From Kitasatospora aureofaciens (GTDB taxonomy: Bacteria; Actinomycetota; Actinomycetes; Streptomycetales; Streptomycetaceae), in assembly GCF_001188955.3 (NCBI RefSeq), contig NZ_JPRF03000036.1:1-64000 (forward strand): a DNA stretch of 64,000 nucleotides, written 5' to 3'. The position numbers and the translations under genes were made by a program. The notes beneath the pieces were generated by a model that saw only the letters and a program-made list of their open reading frames with translations, was not told the origin of the DNA and made no database searches. Shown in pieces: positions 16,610 to 25,918 of the stretch; the stretch's first letter is position 1; every line of letters begins with the position of its first letter.

Positions 16610-17305
16610 CTAGCGCGCCGCGCCGTCCGGGGTCACCGGGTCCAGGCCCGCGTGCGGGTCGCCCTCCAGCGGCACCTCCTGGCCGCTCGTCCGGTCCACC
16701 ACCGTCCGCCCGGCCAGCGGCGAGCGCAGGTCGACGGAGACGGCCTGCCGCTTGGCCATCGCGGTGCAGACGTGTCCGGGCTGGACGGTCGGCGGCCCGG
16801 GCACGACCGTGACGCCCACCTGGCCCTGCTGCGACTCGTCCGCCTTCACCGCGTACGTGGTGCAGACCCCGCCGAAGAAGTAGACGGTCAGCTTGTTGCT
16901 GCCGTCCAACCGGTAGCTGACCGGCGGCCGCACATTGGGGTTGGCCGTCCCGGTACCGGCCGGATTCGGCTCACCGGGCGCGATCCCGTTGGCCGGGGGA
17001 GTGGCCGCCGCAGAGGGCCGCCCGGGAGCGGGCTCGGCCGGGGTCGGGGACCAGCCCGTCGGCGGCTGACCCGACGGGCTCGCCGTCGCGGCCCCCCCGG
17101 ACGGCGAACCGGAGGCCGTCGGGGCCGGCGAGGAGGTGCCCGCCGGGGCCGAGGAGCTCGCGGAGGCCGACGCGGTGCCCGCCGCCGAGTCCCCGGAACC
17201 CTTGCCGCCCCCGTTGCAGCCGGCCAGGGTCACCACCGCCGCCAGTGCGGCGACCGCCAGGGCAACCACCCGCCGACCGCGGCGGGGCATCGTCTCCAGA
17301 TCCAT
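16610..17305 (-). CDS. Secreted lipoprotein of unknown function
   Basis: A 231-residue protein with a twin-arginine-containing basic start (RRGRR), a hydrophobic segment and lipobox LAGC with the modified Cys at about residue 30. A Ser/Thr/Pro/Ala-rich spacer of about 100 residues typical of surface tethers follows. The C-terminal part (about 140-231) is more ordered, with two Cys (GGVCTTYAV and GHVCTAMA) that could form a disulfide. ATG 17305 has GGGAGG about 8 nt upstream. The family is not recognised; the fold begins at VSYRLDGSNKLTVYFFGG. Confidence 0.82.
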   Translation of the reverse strand: MDLETMPRRGRRVVALAVAALAAVVTLAGCNGGGKGSGDSAAGTASASASSSAPAGTSSPAPTASGSPSGGAATASPSGQPPTGWSPTPAEPAPGRPSAAATPPANGIAPGEPNPAGTGTANPNVRPPVSYRLDGSNKLTVYFFGGVCTTYAVKADESQQGQVGVTVVPGPPTVQPGHVCTAMAKRQAVSVDLRSPLAGRTVVDRTSGQEVPLEGDPHAGLDPVTPDGAAR

Positions 17306-17397
17306 CTGCACATCCTCCCGAGGGCTCAGCGGCGCCGTCCCGGCCGTTCCGCGCGGATGTGACGTGCCCCGGTCGGATCCGGTTCCCGGCCGCACCC

Positions 17398-17607
17398 TCA
17401 CATGCCGTACTCGGCCATCCCGGCAACCAGTCGCTGCGCCCCGGACGGGACCCGGACGCCGACCGACGCGGGCGCGGCCGGCTCCGGCCCGGCCGCCACC
17501 TGGGGCCAGAACCGGAGCAGCCGCCGGGAGGAGCTGACCAGCGCCTCGAGGGTCTCGCCGTCCGCGTCGGCCCGGAGGGCGGTCAGCTGGGAGTGCTTGG
17601 ACATCAT
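17398..17607 (-). CDS. Possible small protein (69 aa)
   Basis: A short ORF that starts at two tandem ATGs (17607/17604) preceded by GGAG at 9 nt. It reads MMSKHSQLTALRADADGETL and continues with a helical, then Pro/Val-rich, tail. No domain is recognised. It lies 92 nt upstream of the lipoprotein gene on the same strand, so co-transcription is possible. Support comes only from the RBS and plausible composition, so it may be spurious. Confidence 0.5.
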   Translation of the reverse strand: MMSKHSQLTALRADADGETLEALVSSSRRLLRFWPQVAAGPEPAAPASVGVRVPSGAQRLVAGMAEYGM

Positions 17608-17883
17608 CGGGCATCGCTCCGATCCAGAGCCGTGGCGCACCGCCACGGTCGCCGACGGGCCCCGCCCGGTCCGACGGGACCCCTGCGGCCGACCCTAGGC
17701 CCGGCTCCGGGGGCCCACCAGTGCTACCCGGAGGTAGTACACGTTCGAGGGGCCGGGGTGCCACCCTGGCCGTGGGACCGGTGCGGCAGCTTTCCGGACT
17801 CTTGCTGGCGGGCCGTCCCGGACGGGTACCGTGGGTGGGTTCGTCCGTGCCCGCTGGCCCTGTTGCCATCTTGAGGAGACCCC

Positions 17884-18861
17884 GTGCGTATCGCCGTCGC
17901 CGGCTCGATCGCCACCGACCACCTGATGACGTTCCCCGGTCGGTTCGCCGACCAGCTCGTAGCCGAGCAGCTGCACACCGTGTCGCTGTCGTTCCTGGTC
18001 GACGCCCTGGACATCCGCCGCGGCGGGGTCGCCCCGAACATCGCCTTCGGCATGGGCGTCCTAGGGCTCCGGCCGGTCCTGGTGGGTGCCGCCGGCGCGG
18101 ACTTCGCCGAGTACCGCAGCTGGCTGGAGCGCAACAACGTGGACTGCGAGTCCGTCCACATCTCCGAGACCCGGCACACCGCCCGCTTCATGTGCACCAC
18201 GGACCAGGACCACAACCAGATCGCCTCGTTCTACACGGGCGCCATGGCCGAGGCCCGCAACATCGAGCTCAAGCCGATCGCCGACCGCGTCGGCGGCCTC
18301 GACCTCGTCCTGGTCGGCGCCGACGACCCCCAGGGCATGGTCCGCCACACCCAGGAGTGCCGCACCCGCGGCTACGCCTTCGCCGCCGACCCGTCCCAGC
18401 AGCTGGCCCGCCTGGACGGCGACGACATCCGCGAGCTGGTGGACGGGGCCTCGTACCTGTTCACCAACGAGTACGAGGCGGCGCTGATCGAGACCAAGAC
18501 CGGCTGGGACGCCGACGAGCTGCTCACCCGCGTCGGCACCCGGGTCACCACCCTGGGCAGCAAGGGCGTCCGGATCGAGCGCAAGGGCGAGGCCCCGATC
18601 CTGGTCGGCTGCCCGGTCGAGGACGCCAAGGTCGACCCGACCGGCGTCGGCGACGCCTTCCGGGCCGGCTTCCTGGCCGGTCTGTCCTGGGAGCTCGAAC
18701 TGGAGCGCGCCGCCCAGCTCGGCTGCATGCTCGCCACCCTGGTGATCGAGACCGTCGGCACCCAGGAGTACGAGCTGCGCCCGACCGCCTTCCTGAAGCG
18801 CTTCGAAGCCGCCTACGGCGCCGAGGCCGCCGCGGAGATCCGCGCGCACCTGGCCAAGTAG
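17884..18861 (+). CDS. PfkB-family carbohydrate kinase
   Basis: A 325-residue ribokinase-fold sugar or nucleoside kinase. N-terminal GSIATDHLMTFPG, the substrate-binding GGVAPNIAFGMGVLG and the C-terminal catalytic VDPTGVGDAFRAGFLAGL (anion hole and base Asp) are all present. The substrate is not predictable; adenosine, ribose or fructose-type substrates occur in this family. GTG 17884 follows GAGGAGACCCC. The region upstream to 17607 is a divergent promoter region. Confidence 0.9.
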   Translation: MRIAVAGSIATDHLMTFPGRFADQLVAEQLHTVSLSFLVDALDIRRGGVAPNIAFGMGVLGLRPVLVGAAGADFAEYRSWLERNNVDCESVHISETRHTARFMCTTDQDHNQIASFYTGAMAEARNIELKPIADRVGGLDLVLVGADDPQGMVRHTQECRTRGYAFAADPSQQLARLDGDDIRELVDGASYLFTNEYEAALIETKTGWDADELLTRVGTRVTTLGSKGVRIERKGEAPILVGCPVEDAKVDPTGVGDAFRAGFLAGLSWELELERAAQLGCMLATLVIETVGTQEYELRPTAFLKRFEAAYGAEAAAEIRAHLAK

Positions 18862-18872
18862 TCCTCCGCGCG

Positions 18873-18891
18873 GTCCGCTCCGATCAGGAGC
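18873..18891. terminator. Short hairpin between convergent genes
   Basis: CCGCTCC-GATCA-GGAGCGG lies between the PfkB kinase and the desulfurase and overlaps the stop region of the latter. A weak terminator candidate. Confidence 0.45.
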
Positions 18892-20548
18892 GGCGCAGCA
18901 CGAGGTAGGCCGAGCCCCGGTCGCCGCCGTAGTCGGCGGCCGGGGCCTCGCCCGCATACTCCTGCCCGCGCATCCCGCACCAGGCCGGGACGTCCAGCCG
19001 GGCCGCCTCGTCGTCCGACAGCACGGCGATCGTGCCGCCCACCGGCACCTCCCCGATCCGCTTCGCCAGCTCGATCACCGGCAGCGGACACCGCTTGCCC
19101 AAGGCGTCGACAACTGTGACTCCCCCGCTCGCCTCCGGGCGCTCCGACCCGGCGCCGACGCTCTTCGCTCCGGCACTCCCTCCTGCGTCGGTCGCTTGTC
19201 GCTCATCACTTTCGGCACCGGCGCGCCCTTCGGCTCGGGGCGTGGCGGCGACTCCCCCGCTCGCCTCCGGGCGCTCCGACCCGGCGCCGACGCTCTTCGC
19301 TCCGGCACTCCCTCCTGCGTCGGTCGCTTGTCGCTCATCACTTTCGGCACCGGCGCGCCCTTCGGCTCGGGGCGTGGTTTCCGCGGCGCCGACGGGCGCC
19401 GGAAGGTCCAGCCCGAGGGGTGCCCGGACGCCGGCCACCAGGTCCGGGAGGACGGCGAGGAAGCGCTCCACGTCCGCCTCGGCCGTCCCGTACGGCAGTG
19501 AGACCCGGACGTTGCCCTCGGTGAGGACCCCCATCGCGGCCAGCACATGGCTCGGCGTCAGGGTGGAGGAGGTGCAGGAGGAGCCGGAGGAGACCGCGAA
19601 GCCCGCCCGGTCCAGCTCGGTGAGCAGCACCTCGCCGTCCACGTACAGGCAGGAGAAGGTGACGATGTGCGGCAGCCGCCGCACCGGGTCGCCGACCACC
19701 TCCACCTCGGGCACCAACTGCGGCACCCGGCCGCGGATCCGCTCCACCAGCGCGTGCAGCCGGGCGTTCTCCCGTTCGGCCTCGGCCCGTACGGCGCGCA
19801 GCGAGGCGGCCGCGGCCACGATCGCCGGAACGTTGACGTAGCCGGGCACCCGCCCGCCCTCGCGCTCGTCGGCCGGCAGCGGGGAGGCGTACCGGACGCC
19901 CTTGCGCACGGCGAGGACGCCGACGCCGGGCGGGCCGCCCCACTTGTGCGCGCTCGCGGTCAGCAGCGACCAGCCCGTCGGGACGTCCACCCGTCCGGCG
20001 CTCTGGGCGGCGTCCACCAGCAGCGGCACCCCGGCCCCGGCGCAGAGCGCGGCGACCTCGCCGACCGGCTGGACGGTCCCCACCTCGTGGTTGGCGCTCT
20101 GCAGTGCGGCCAGTGCGGTGTCGGTGCGCAGCAGGGCGCCGAAGGCCGCCGGGTCGACCCGGCCGGCGCGGTCGACGGGGGCGACCGAGACCTCGCCGCC
20201 GCCCGCCTCGTGGCGTTCGGCGACGTGCAGCACGCTGGAGTGCTCCACCGCGGAGTGCACCAGGTGCGCGCCGCGCCGCCGGTTGCCGGCGAGGGCGCCC
20301 AGCAGGCCGAGCTGGACGGCCTGTGTCCCGCTGGCGGTGAAGGAGATCTCGTCGGCCCGCGCGCCCAGGACGGCGGCGACCGTCTCGCGGGCGGCGTCCA
20401 GCAGCATCCGGGCCTGCCGGCCGGAGCGGTACAGCCGGGCCGGATCGGCCCAGCCCTCGTCCAGGGCGGCGGTCAGGGCCTGCCGCGCGACGGGGTGCAG
20501 GGGGGCCGTCGAAGCCACGTCGAAATACACGGTCACATTTAACGGCAC
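18884..20548 (-). CDS. Cysteine desulfurase fused to a TusA-type sulfur-carrier domain
   Basis: A 554-residue fusion. Residues 1-380 form a class V aminotransferase-fold desulfurase: HSAVEHSSV, SANHEVGT, the PLP lysine in TASAHKWGG and a Cys loop SSGSSCTSSTLTPSH. After a low-complexity linker, residues about 477-554 form a TusA domain with the carrier Cys in DALGKRCPLPVIELA. The arrangement implies that persulfide sulfur made by the first domain passes to the second. The linker (about 390-476) is two perfect copies of a 44-residue unit coded by a tandem 132-bp repeat, unlike anything else in the gene. GTG 20548 has only a weak RBS; GTG 20530 would begin VYFDVAST, closer to usual desulfurase N-termini. 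It converges on the sugar kinase and is divergent from ctaC. Confidence 0.88.
   Translation of the reverse strand: MPLNVTVYFDVASTAPLHPVARQALTAALDEGWADPARLYRSGRQARMLLDAARETVAAVLGARADEISFTASGTQAVQLGLLGALAGNRRRGAHLVHSAVEHSSVLHVAERHEAGGGEVSVAPVDRAGRVDPAAFGALLRTDTALAALQSANHEVGTVQPVGEVAALCAGAGVPLLVDAAQSAGRVDVPTGWSLLTASAHKWGGPPGVGVLAVRKGVRYASPLPADEREGGRVPGYVNVPAIVAAAASLRAVRAEAERENARLHALVERIRGRVPQLVPEVEVVGDPVRRLPHIVTFSCLYVDGEVLLTELDRAGFAVSSGSSCTSSTLTPSHVLAAMGVLTEGNVRVSLPYGTAEADVERFLAVLPDLVAGVRAPLGLDLPAPVGAAETTPRAEGRAGAESDERQATDAGGSAGAKSVGAGSERPEASGGVAATPRAEGRAGAESDERQATDAGGSAGAKSVGAGSERPEASGGVTVVDALGKRCPLPVIELAKRIGEVPVGGTIAVLSDDEAARLDVPAWCGMRGQEYAGEAPAADYGGDRGSAYLVLRRS
19118..19377 (-). repeat. Tandem duplication, 132-bp period, in the desulfurase-TusA linker
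   Basis: Bases 19118-19245 and 19250-19377 are identical over 128 bp and keep the reading frame (44 codons per unit). The translated unit contains GRAGAESDERQATDAGGSAG and later SVGAGSERPEASGG. Composition differs from the flanking gene. It looks like a dispersed intergenic-type element captured and then duplicated in the coding sequence; that origin is inference. Confidence 0.9.
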
Positions 20549-20913
20549 GCATCCGCCGACACACCCGGGAGCGCGCTGCTCCGGCCGGATTGCTCACCGG
20601 CCGTCAGTCGATCACCCGGAATGTCCGCTTCGTCCGGTACCGACGGGCCGTCACCCACGTTGTTCGAGGTCATCCCCCGATCGGGCGTATGGACCTCGAA
20701 TGCCTGCGATGACCTGCGACGCAGCCCCTGCCGGGCCTGATCGGGCGACCGGGCGGCGCGTTACCGGGGGCTGCCCGTCAGGAGCGCATAAGGCTGGAGT
20801 AGGGTTTGGCCCGCATAAGCATTCAAACCGTGCCCGTGGACGGGTCGCCGGAGGGGCTCACACTCCCCTCCCGGTGCGACGCGAAGGCGGGCGAGACTTC
20901 GGGAAGGCGCTAC
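20549..20913. other. Intergenic region upstream of ctaC
   Basis: About 365 bp between the divergent desulfurase gene and ctaC, presumably holding the promoters for both. GGAGTAGGGT around 20795-20805 could be a -10 region for ctaC, but no convincing -35 accompanies it. No ORF or RNA is supported. Confidence 0.5.
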
Positions 20914-21768
20914 GTGAGTCCCAACGGCTCCGACCGCTCGCCGCGGCGCACGATGCGGCGGAAGCTGCCTCAGGCGCTGGCACTGGGCCTCGTCATCGCG
21001 ACCGCCACCGGCTGCTCGGCCAACGACCTCCCCAGGCTTGGCCTCCCGAGCCCCGTCACCAAGGAAGGACCCATGGTCCTTCAGATGTGGCAGGGCTCCT
21101 GGATCGCGGCGCTGGTGGTCGGCGTACTGATGTGGGGTCTGATCATCTGGAGCGTGATCTTCCACCGGCGCAAGCGCACCGGCGTGGAGATCCCCCCGCA
21201 GACCCGGTACAACGTGCCCATCGAGGCGCTCTACACCGCGGTCCCCATCATCATCGTCTCGGTCCTCTTCTACTTCGTCGCCCGCGACGAGGCGAAGCTG
21301 ACGCAGGTCTCCGCGAAGCCGCAGCACTACGTCAACGTGGTCGGCTTCCAGTGGAGCTGGGCGTTCAACTACGAGAACACCGAGACCCCCGACCCGGCCA
21401 ACAAGGACGCCGCGTACGACGTCGGTACGCCGAAGGACGCTCCGACGCTCTGGCTGCCGGTCAACGAGACGGTGCAGTTCCGGCTCACCTCTCGTGACGT
21501 CATCCACGACTTCTGGCCCGTCAACTTCATGATGAAGATGGACGTCGTGCCGGGCGTGGTGAACAAGTTCGAGGTCACCCCGACCGTCAAGGGCGAGTAC
21601 AGGGGCAAGTGCGCCGAGCTCTGCGGCGTCGACCACTCGCGCATGCTGTTCAACGTCAAGGTCGTCGATCGCGCCGACTACGACAAGCACCTGGCAGACC
21701 TTCGTGCCAAGGGCCAGAACGGCGCGGTGCCCTCCGGCGTCATCACCATGGGAAGTGAAGCGAAGTGA
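20914..21768 (+). CDS. ctaC: Cytochrome c oxidase subunit II (aa3)
   Basis: A 284-residue membrane subunit that receives electrons at the CuA centre. It has an N-terminal lipoprotein-type signal with TATATGC (Cys at about 34), two transmembrane helices (about 60-80, 100-120) and an extracytoplasmic cupredoxin domain. The CuA ligands are in [12 protein letters not shown], and the aromatic [11 protein letters not shown] lies upstream of them. GTG 20914 has GGGAAGG before it. It begins the ctaC-ctaD-ctaF operon; its stop overlaps the ctaD start by 4 nt. Confidence 0.95.
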   Translation: MSPNGSDRSPRRTMRRKLPQALALGLVIATATGCSANDLPRLGLPSPVTKEGPMVLQMWQGSWIAALVVGVLMWGLIIWSVIFHRRKRTGVEIPPQTRYNVPIEALYTAVPIIIVSVLFYFVARDEAKLTQVSAKPQHYVNVVGFQWSWAFNYENTETPDPANKDAAYDVGTPKDAPTLWLPVNETVQFRLTSRDVIHDFWPVNFMMKMDVVPGVVNKFEVTPTVKGEYRGKCAELCGVDHSRMLFNVKVVDRADYDKHLADLRAKGQNGAVPSGVITMGSEAK

Positions 21769-23540
21769 CCATCCTCAACGAGCCCGCCGCGGCCGGCGGG
21801 GGCGCCGAGGCCGTCACGGTCGGGGCGCAGCGGACCCGGAAGCCGGGTTCGACCATCATCAAGTGGCTGACCACCACTGACCACAAGACGATCGGCACCC
21901 TGTACCTGGGCACGTCGTTCGCCTTCTTCCTGATCGGTGGCATCCTCGCCCTGGTCATGCGTGCCGAGCTGGCTCGTCCCGGGACCCAGATCCTGTCGAA
22001 CGAGCAGTTCAACCAGGCGTTCACGATGCACGGCACGATCATGCTGCTGATGTTCGCGACGCCGCTGTTCGCGGGCTTCGCGAACTGGATCATGCCGCTG
22101 CAGATCGGCTCCCCGGACGTGGCCTTCCCGCGTCTGAACATGTTCGCGTACTGGCTGTACCTCTTCGGTTCGAGCATCGCGGTCTGCGGCTTCCTGACCC
22201 CGAACGGCGCCGCCGACTTCGGCTGGTTCGCCTACTCCCCGCTGTCGGACGCGGTGCACTCGCCCGGCGTCGGCGGCGACATGTGGATCATGGGTCTGGC
22301 CTTCTCCGGCTTCGGCACGATCCTCGGTGCGGTCAACTTCATCACCACGATCATCTGCATGCGCGCCCCGGGCATGACGATGTTCCGGATGTCGATCTTC
22401 GTCTGGAACGTCCTGCTGACCTCGGTGCTGGTCCTGCTGGCCTTCCCGGTGCTGGCCGCCGCGCTGTTCGCCCTGGAGGCGGACCGCAAGTTCGGGGCAC
22501 ACGTCTTCGATCCCGCCAACGGCGGGGCGATGCTGTGGCAGCACCTGTTCTGGTTCTTCGGCCACCCCGAGGTGTACATCATCGCGCTGCCGTTCTTCGG
22601 CATCGTGTCGGAGATCATCCCGGTCTTCAGCCGCAAGCCGATGTTCGGTTACTCCGGTCTGATCGCGGCCACCATCGCGATCGCCGGTCTGTCCGTGACG
22701 GTGTGGGCGCACCACATGTACGTCACCGGACAGGTGCTGCTGCCGTTCTTCTCCTTCATGACCTTCCTGATCGCGGTCCCGACCGGTGTGAAGTTCTTCA
22801 ACTGGGTCGGCACCATGTGGAAGGGCTCGCTGAGCTTCGAGACGCCGATGCTCTGGACGGTCGGCTTCCTGGTCACCTTCCTCTTCGGTGGTCTGACGGG
22901 TGTCCTGCTGGCCTCGCCGCCGATCGACTTCCACGTCTCGGACTCGTACTTCGTCGTCGCGCACTTCCACTACGTGGTCTTCGGCACCGTCGTGTTCGCG
23001 ATGTTCGCCGGCTTCCACTTCTGGTGGCCGAAGATGACCGGCAAGATGCTGGACGAGCGCCTCGGCAAGATCACCTTCTGGACGCTGTTCTTCGGCTTCC
23101 ACACCACCTTCCTGGTGCAGCACTGGCTCGGCGCGGAGGGCATGCCCCGCCGTTACGCCGACTACCTGGCCTCGGACGGCTTCACCACCCTGAACACCGT
23201 CTCGACCATCGGCTCCTTCGTGCTCGGCCTGTCGATCCTGCCGTTCCTCTACAACGTCTGGAAGACCGCCAAGTACGGCGAGAAGGTCGCCGTGGACGAC
23301 CCGTGGGGCTTCGGCCGCTCCCTGGAGTGGGCGACCTCCTGCCCGCCGCCGCGGCACAACTTCCTCACCCTGCCCCGGATCCGCTCCGAATCCCCGGCCT
23401 TCGACCTCCACCACCCGGAGATCGCCGCGCTGGACTACCTGGAGAACCACGGCGAGCCGGCCAAGCACCTCGCCGGTGTGACCCCGGCGAAGTACGACGC
23501 CCCGAAGCTGGGCAAGGGCAAGCAGGAGGGTGACGCCTGA
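21765..23540 (+). CDS. ctaD: Cytochrome c oxidase subunit I (aa3)
   Basis: The 591-residue catalytic subunit, with 12 transmembrane helices carrying haem a and the haem a3-CuB centre. Visible ligand motifs are the first haem His in FTMHGTIM, the CuB/Tyr region [10 protein letters not shown], the two CuB histidines in WAHHMYVTG, and the haem pair in [13 protein letters not shown] 21765 overlaps the ctaC stop; the stop overlaps the next start. A cytoplasmic C-terminal tail of about 50 residues is rich in Lys/Glu/Pro. Confidence 0.97.
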   Translation: MTILNEPAAAGGGAEAVTVGAQRTRKPGSTIIKWLTTTDHKTIGTLYLGTSFAFFLIGGILALVMRAELARPGTQILSNEQFNQAFTMHGTIMLLMFATPLFAGFANWIMPLQIGSPDVAFPRLNMFAYWLYLFGSSIAVCGFLTPNGAADFGWFAYSPLSDAVHSPGVGGDMWIMGLAFSGFGTILGAVNFITTIICMRAPGMTMFRMSIFVWNVLLTSVLVLLAFPVLAAALFALEADRKFGAHVFDPANGGAMLWQHLFWFFGHPEVYIIALPFFGIVSEIIPVFSRKPMFGYSGLIAATIAIAGLSVTVWAHHMYVTGQVLLPFFSFMTFLIAVPTGVKFFNWVGTMWKGSLSFETPMLWTVGFLVTFLFGGLTGVLLASPPIDFHVSDSYFVVAHFHYVVFGTVVFAMFAGFHFWWPKMTGKMLDERLGKITFWTLFFGFHTTFLVQHWLGAEGMPRRYADYLASDGFTTLNTVSTIGSFVLGLSILPFLYNVWKTAKYGEKVAVDDPWGFGRSLEWATSCPPPRHNFLTLPRIRSESPAFDLHHPEIAALDYLENHGEPAKHLAGVTPAKYDAPKLGKGKQEGDA

Positions 23541-23959
23541 TGAAGGAACAGGGAAAGATCTTCCTTGGCCTGTCGGTCTTCGTGCTGGCGATGGCCATCA
23601 CGTACGGCCTGTGGACCAACAACGCGGGCGGCCCGGGCCTGGAGGCCGCCGGTACCACCGCGCTGTTCCTCGCCTTCGGTCTGTGTGCCTTCATCGGGTA
23701 CTACCTCGCCTTCACCGCCCGCCGGGTGGACAGCGGCGCGGGTGACAACCCCGAGGCCGAGGTCGCGGACGACGCCGGCGAGCTGGGCTTCTTCGCCCCG
23801 CACAGCTGGCAGCCGCTCTCGCTGGCGCTCGGTGGCGCGCTCGCCTTCCTGGGCGTGATCTTCGGCTGGTGGCTGATGTTCTGGGCCGCCCCGATCATCC
23901 TGATCGGCATCTTCGGATGGGTCTTCGAGTTCTACCGGGGCGAGAACCAGAACCAGTAG
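23540..23959 (+). CDS. ctaF: Cytochrome c oxidase subunit IV (actinobacterial)
   Basis: A 139-residue small membrane subunit typical of actinobacterial aa3 oxidases. It has two N-terminal helices (about 8-25, 38-55), an acidic loop (NPEAEVADDAGELGFF) and two C-terminal helices (about 95-130) ending FEFYRGENQNQ. ATG 23540 overlaps the ctaD stop by one base (TGATG), showing translational coupling. A terminator follows. Confidence 0.93.
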   Translation: MKEQGKIFLGLSVFVLAMAITYGLWTNNAGGPGLEAAGTTALFLAFGLCAFIGYYLAFTARRVDSGAGDNPEAEVADDAGELGFFAPHSWQPLSLALGGALAFLGVIFGWWLMFWAAPIILIGIFGWVFEFYRGENQNQ

Positions 23960-23978
23960 GTTCCCGCTTCCGACCACA

Positions 23979-24010
23979 GGGCCGGTCCTCCCGCACGGGG
24001 GGACCGGCCC
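23979..24010 (+). terminator. Terminator of the ctaCDF operon
   Basis: GGGCCGGTCC and GGACCGGCCC pair around a C/G-rich inner stem, 19 nt after the ctaF stop. Confidence 0.8.
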
Positions 24011-24138
24011 TGCTGCGTCTCCGGGGTGACGACCTCACTCACCCGGGTCAACGGAGGGTCGCTCCGATGTCGCTCGATCCGGGCTGTTCCTACGATCTGA
24101 TCAATCGTTCGAATCGTGCGGACCCCTCGGAGGCGGTC

Positions 24139-25395
24139 ATGGCCGACAGGCGCGGAATCGCAGGAATCGGCAGCATCTCGCTGGCCATGGCAGTGCTGGC
24201 CCCGCTGGCCGCCTGCTCGTCCGGGGACGACGAGTCCTCCGGACCGCACCGGATCGACGCGGCCCCGCTCGTCCGCCTCTCGGCCGAGGACAAGGTCGAC
24301 CCCTCGAAACCGGTCACCGTGACCGCCCTGGAGGGCAGCCGGCTCACCGACGTCACCGTGATCGGCCCGGACGGCCGGGTGGTGGCCGGCAAGCTCGCCG
24401 ACGACCAGCGCAGCTGGCAGACCACCGGGCGGCTGAAGGCCGGCACCGCGTACGCCGTGCGGATATCCGCCGACGACGGGAAGAACGGCCGCGGCGACAC
24501 CACCCGGAAATTCCGCACCCTGGCGGCCCAGCGCCTGCTCAACGCCAAGCTCGGCCCGGACTCCTCCGGCAGCGGCGTCTACGGCGTGGGCCAGCCGCTC
24601 ACCGTCCAGCTGTCCGAGGCGGTGAAGGACCCGCAGGCCCGGCAGGAGGTCGAGCAGGCGCTGACCGTGACCTCCCAGCCGGCCGTCACCGGCGCCTGGT
24701 ACTGGGTGGACGACAAGAACCTGCACTTCCGCCCGCAGGAGTACTGGCCGGTCGGCACGACCGTGTCGCTGGTCTTCGACGACACCGGCAGCCGGATCGC
24801 CGACGGCCTCTACGGCGGCGACCGCAGCTCGCTGCGGCTGCGGATCGGCGCGCGGGTCGAGACGGTGATCGACGCGGCCGCCCACGAGCTCACCCTGAAG
24901 CGCGACGGCCAGGTGCTCCGGACCATCCCGGTGACCACCGGCAGGCCCGGCTTCGACACCCGCAACGGCATCAAGGTGGTGCTCGGCCAGGAGCGCTCGG
25001 TCCGGATGAACGGCGAGACGATCGGCATCGCCGCGGGCACCTCGGATTCCTACGACCTGAACGTCGAGTGGGCCACCCGGGTGACCTGGAGCGGCGAGTA
25101 CGTCCACGCGGCGCCCTGGTCGGTCAGCTCGCAGGGCGTCGAGAACGTCAGCCACGGGTGCACCGGCATGAGCACCGACAACGCCAAGTGGTTCTATGAC
25201 AACACCCGGGTGGGGGACCTGGTCACGGTGGTGAACAGCCGCGGCGCCAAGATGGAGCCCTTCGGCAACGGCTTCGGGGACTGGAACGTCTCGTGGACCG
25301 ACTGGGTCAAGCACAGCGCGCTCGGAAAGCCGCTCAGCACCACCGCCCCCGCCGCCCAGGCCCCCGCCGCCGGGATGATGCGCCCCGAGATGTAG
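24139..25395 (+). CDS. L,D-transpeptidase lipoprotein (YkuD domain with Ig-like domain)
   Basis: A 418-residue periplasmic-side enzyme that makes 3-3 cross-links in peptidoglycan. Residues 1-26 are a lipoprotein signal ending LAAC; Ig-like domains follow (about 45-245). The YkuD catalytic domain carries the His-Ser-His-Gly-Cys signature as NVSHGCTGMSTDNA near residue 340. I chose ATG 24139 (GGAGGCGGTC upstream) because the signal peptide starts there. ATG 24067, also with a good RBS, would put 24 extra residues before the signal. It is separated from ctaF by a terminator and is probably monocistronic. Confidence 0.9.
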   Translation: MADRRGIAGIGSISLAMAVLAPLAACSSGDDESSGPHRIDAAPLVRLSAEDKVDPSKPVTVTALEGSRLTDVTVIGPDGRVVAGKLADDQRSWQTTGRLKAGTAYAVRISADDGKNGRGDTTRKFRTLAAQRLLNAKLGPDSSGSGVYGVGQPLTVQLSEAVKDPQARQEVEQALTVTSQPAVTGAWYWVDDKNLHFRPQEYWPVGTTVSLVFDDTGSRIADGLYGGDRSSLRLRIGARVETVIDAAAHELTLKRDGQVLRTIPVTTGRPGFDTRNGIKVVLGQERSVRMNGETIGIAAGTSDSYDLNVEWATRVTWSGEYVHAAPWSVSSQGVENVSHGCTGMSTDNAKWFYDNTRVGDLVTVVNSRGAKMEPFGNGFGDWNVSWTDWVKHSALGKPLSTTAPAAQAPAAGMMRPEM

Positions 25396-25444
25396 GCCCG
25401 GGGTTCAGGCCCAGGGTACGGCCCGGATGCTCGGGCCCCGGGGT

Positions 25445-25816
25445 TCAGGCCCCGGGGTAGGCCACGCCCAGGGCGGTGACGACGGCGGCCAGGGCGTCCG
25501 CGTGGGACAGGCCCAGTCGGCTCGCCCGCTCGGCGTACTCGGTGGCGGCCTCGGCGGCCAGCCGGTGGGCGGCGTCCCCGGTCGAGGCGATCAGGGTGCC
25601 GCGCCGGCCGTGGGTCTCCACCACGCCGTCCGCCTCCAGCTCCTTGTAGGCCCGGGCGACCGTCCCGGCGGCCAGCCCCAGCTCCTCGGCCAGGGCCCGT
25701 ACGGTGGGCAGCCGCAGCCCGGTGGGCAGCGCGCCGGAGCGGGCCCGCTCGGCGATCTGGGCGCGGATCTGCTCGTACGGGGGAGTGGCGGAGGCGGGGT
25801 CGACGGACAGCTGCAC
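25445..25816 (-). CDS. GntR family transcriptional regulator (YtrA-like)
   Basis: A 123-residue regulator with an N-terminal winged helix (TPPYEQIRAQIAERARSGALP, then LPTVRALAEELGLAAGTVARAYKELE) and a short helical C-terminus of about 45 residues, the size of the YtrA subfamily. GTG 25816 follows AGGAG at 6 nt. YtrA-type genes usually sit with ABC transporters; none is adjacent here. It lies on the same strand as qcrB but a terminator separates them. Confidence 0.88.
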   Translation of the reverse strand: MQLSVDPASATPPYEQIRAQIAERARSGALPTGLRLPTVRALAEELGLAAGTVARAYKELEADGVVETHGRRGTLIASTGDAAHRLAAEAATEYAERASRLGLSHADALAAVVTALGVAYPGA

Positions 25817-25852
25817 GGGTGGCTCCTGGAAGCGGTGCGGGTACGAGAAAGC

Positions 25853-25895
25853 CCGAGGGCCGCCGACCAGAGTTCATCTGGTCGGCGGCCCTCGG
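25853..25895 (-). terminator. Terminator downstream of qcrB
   Basis: A perfect 18-bp stem (CCGAGGGCCGCCGACCAG) with a 7-nt loop lies about 23 nt after the qcrB stop. Confidence 0.85.
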
Positions 25896-25918
25896 GGTGA
25901 CGCGGGGTGCGTACGGGA

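Noticed and set aside
24067-24138. Earlier start for the L,D-transpeptidase (ATG 24067 with GGAGG)
   Set aside because: It would place 24 residues in front of a good lipoprotein signal; the ATG at 24139 also has an RBS and starts the signal directly.
25397-25452. Direct repeat CCCGGGGTTCAGGCCC at 25397 and 25437
   Set aside because: Short, lies in a small intergenic gap and is probably a chance or minor duplication without evident role.
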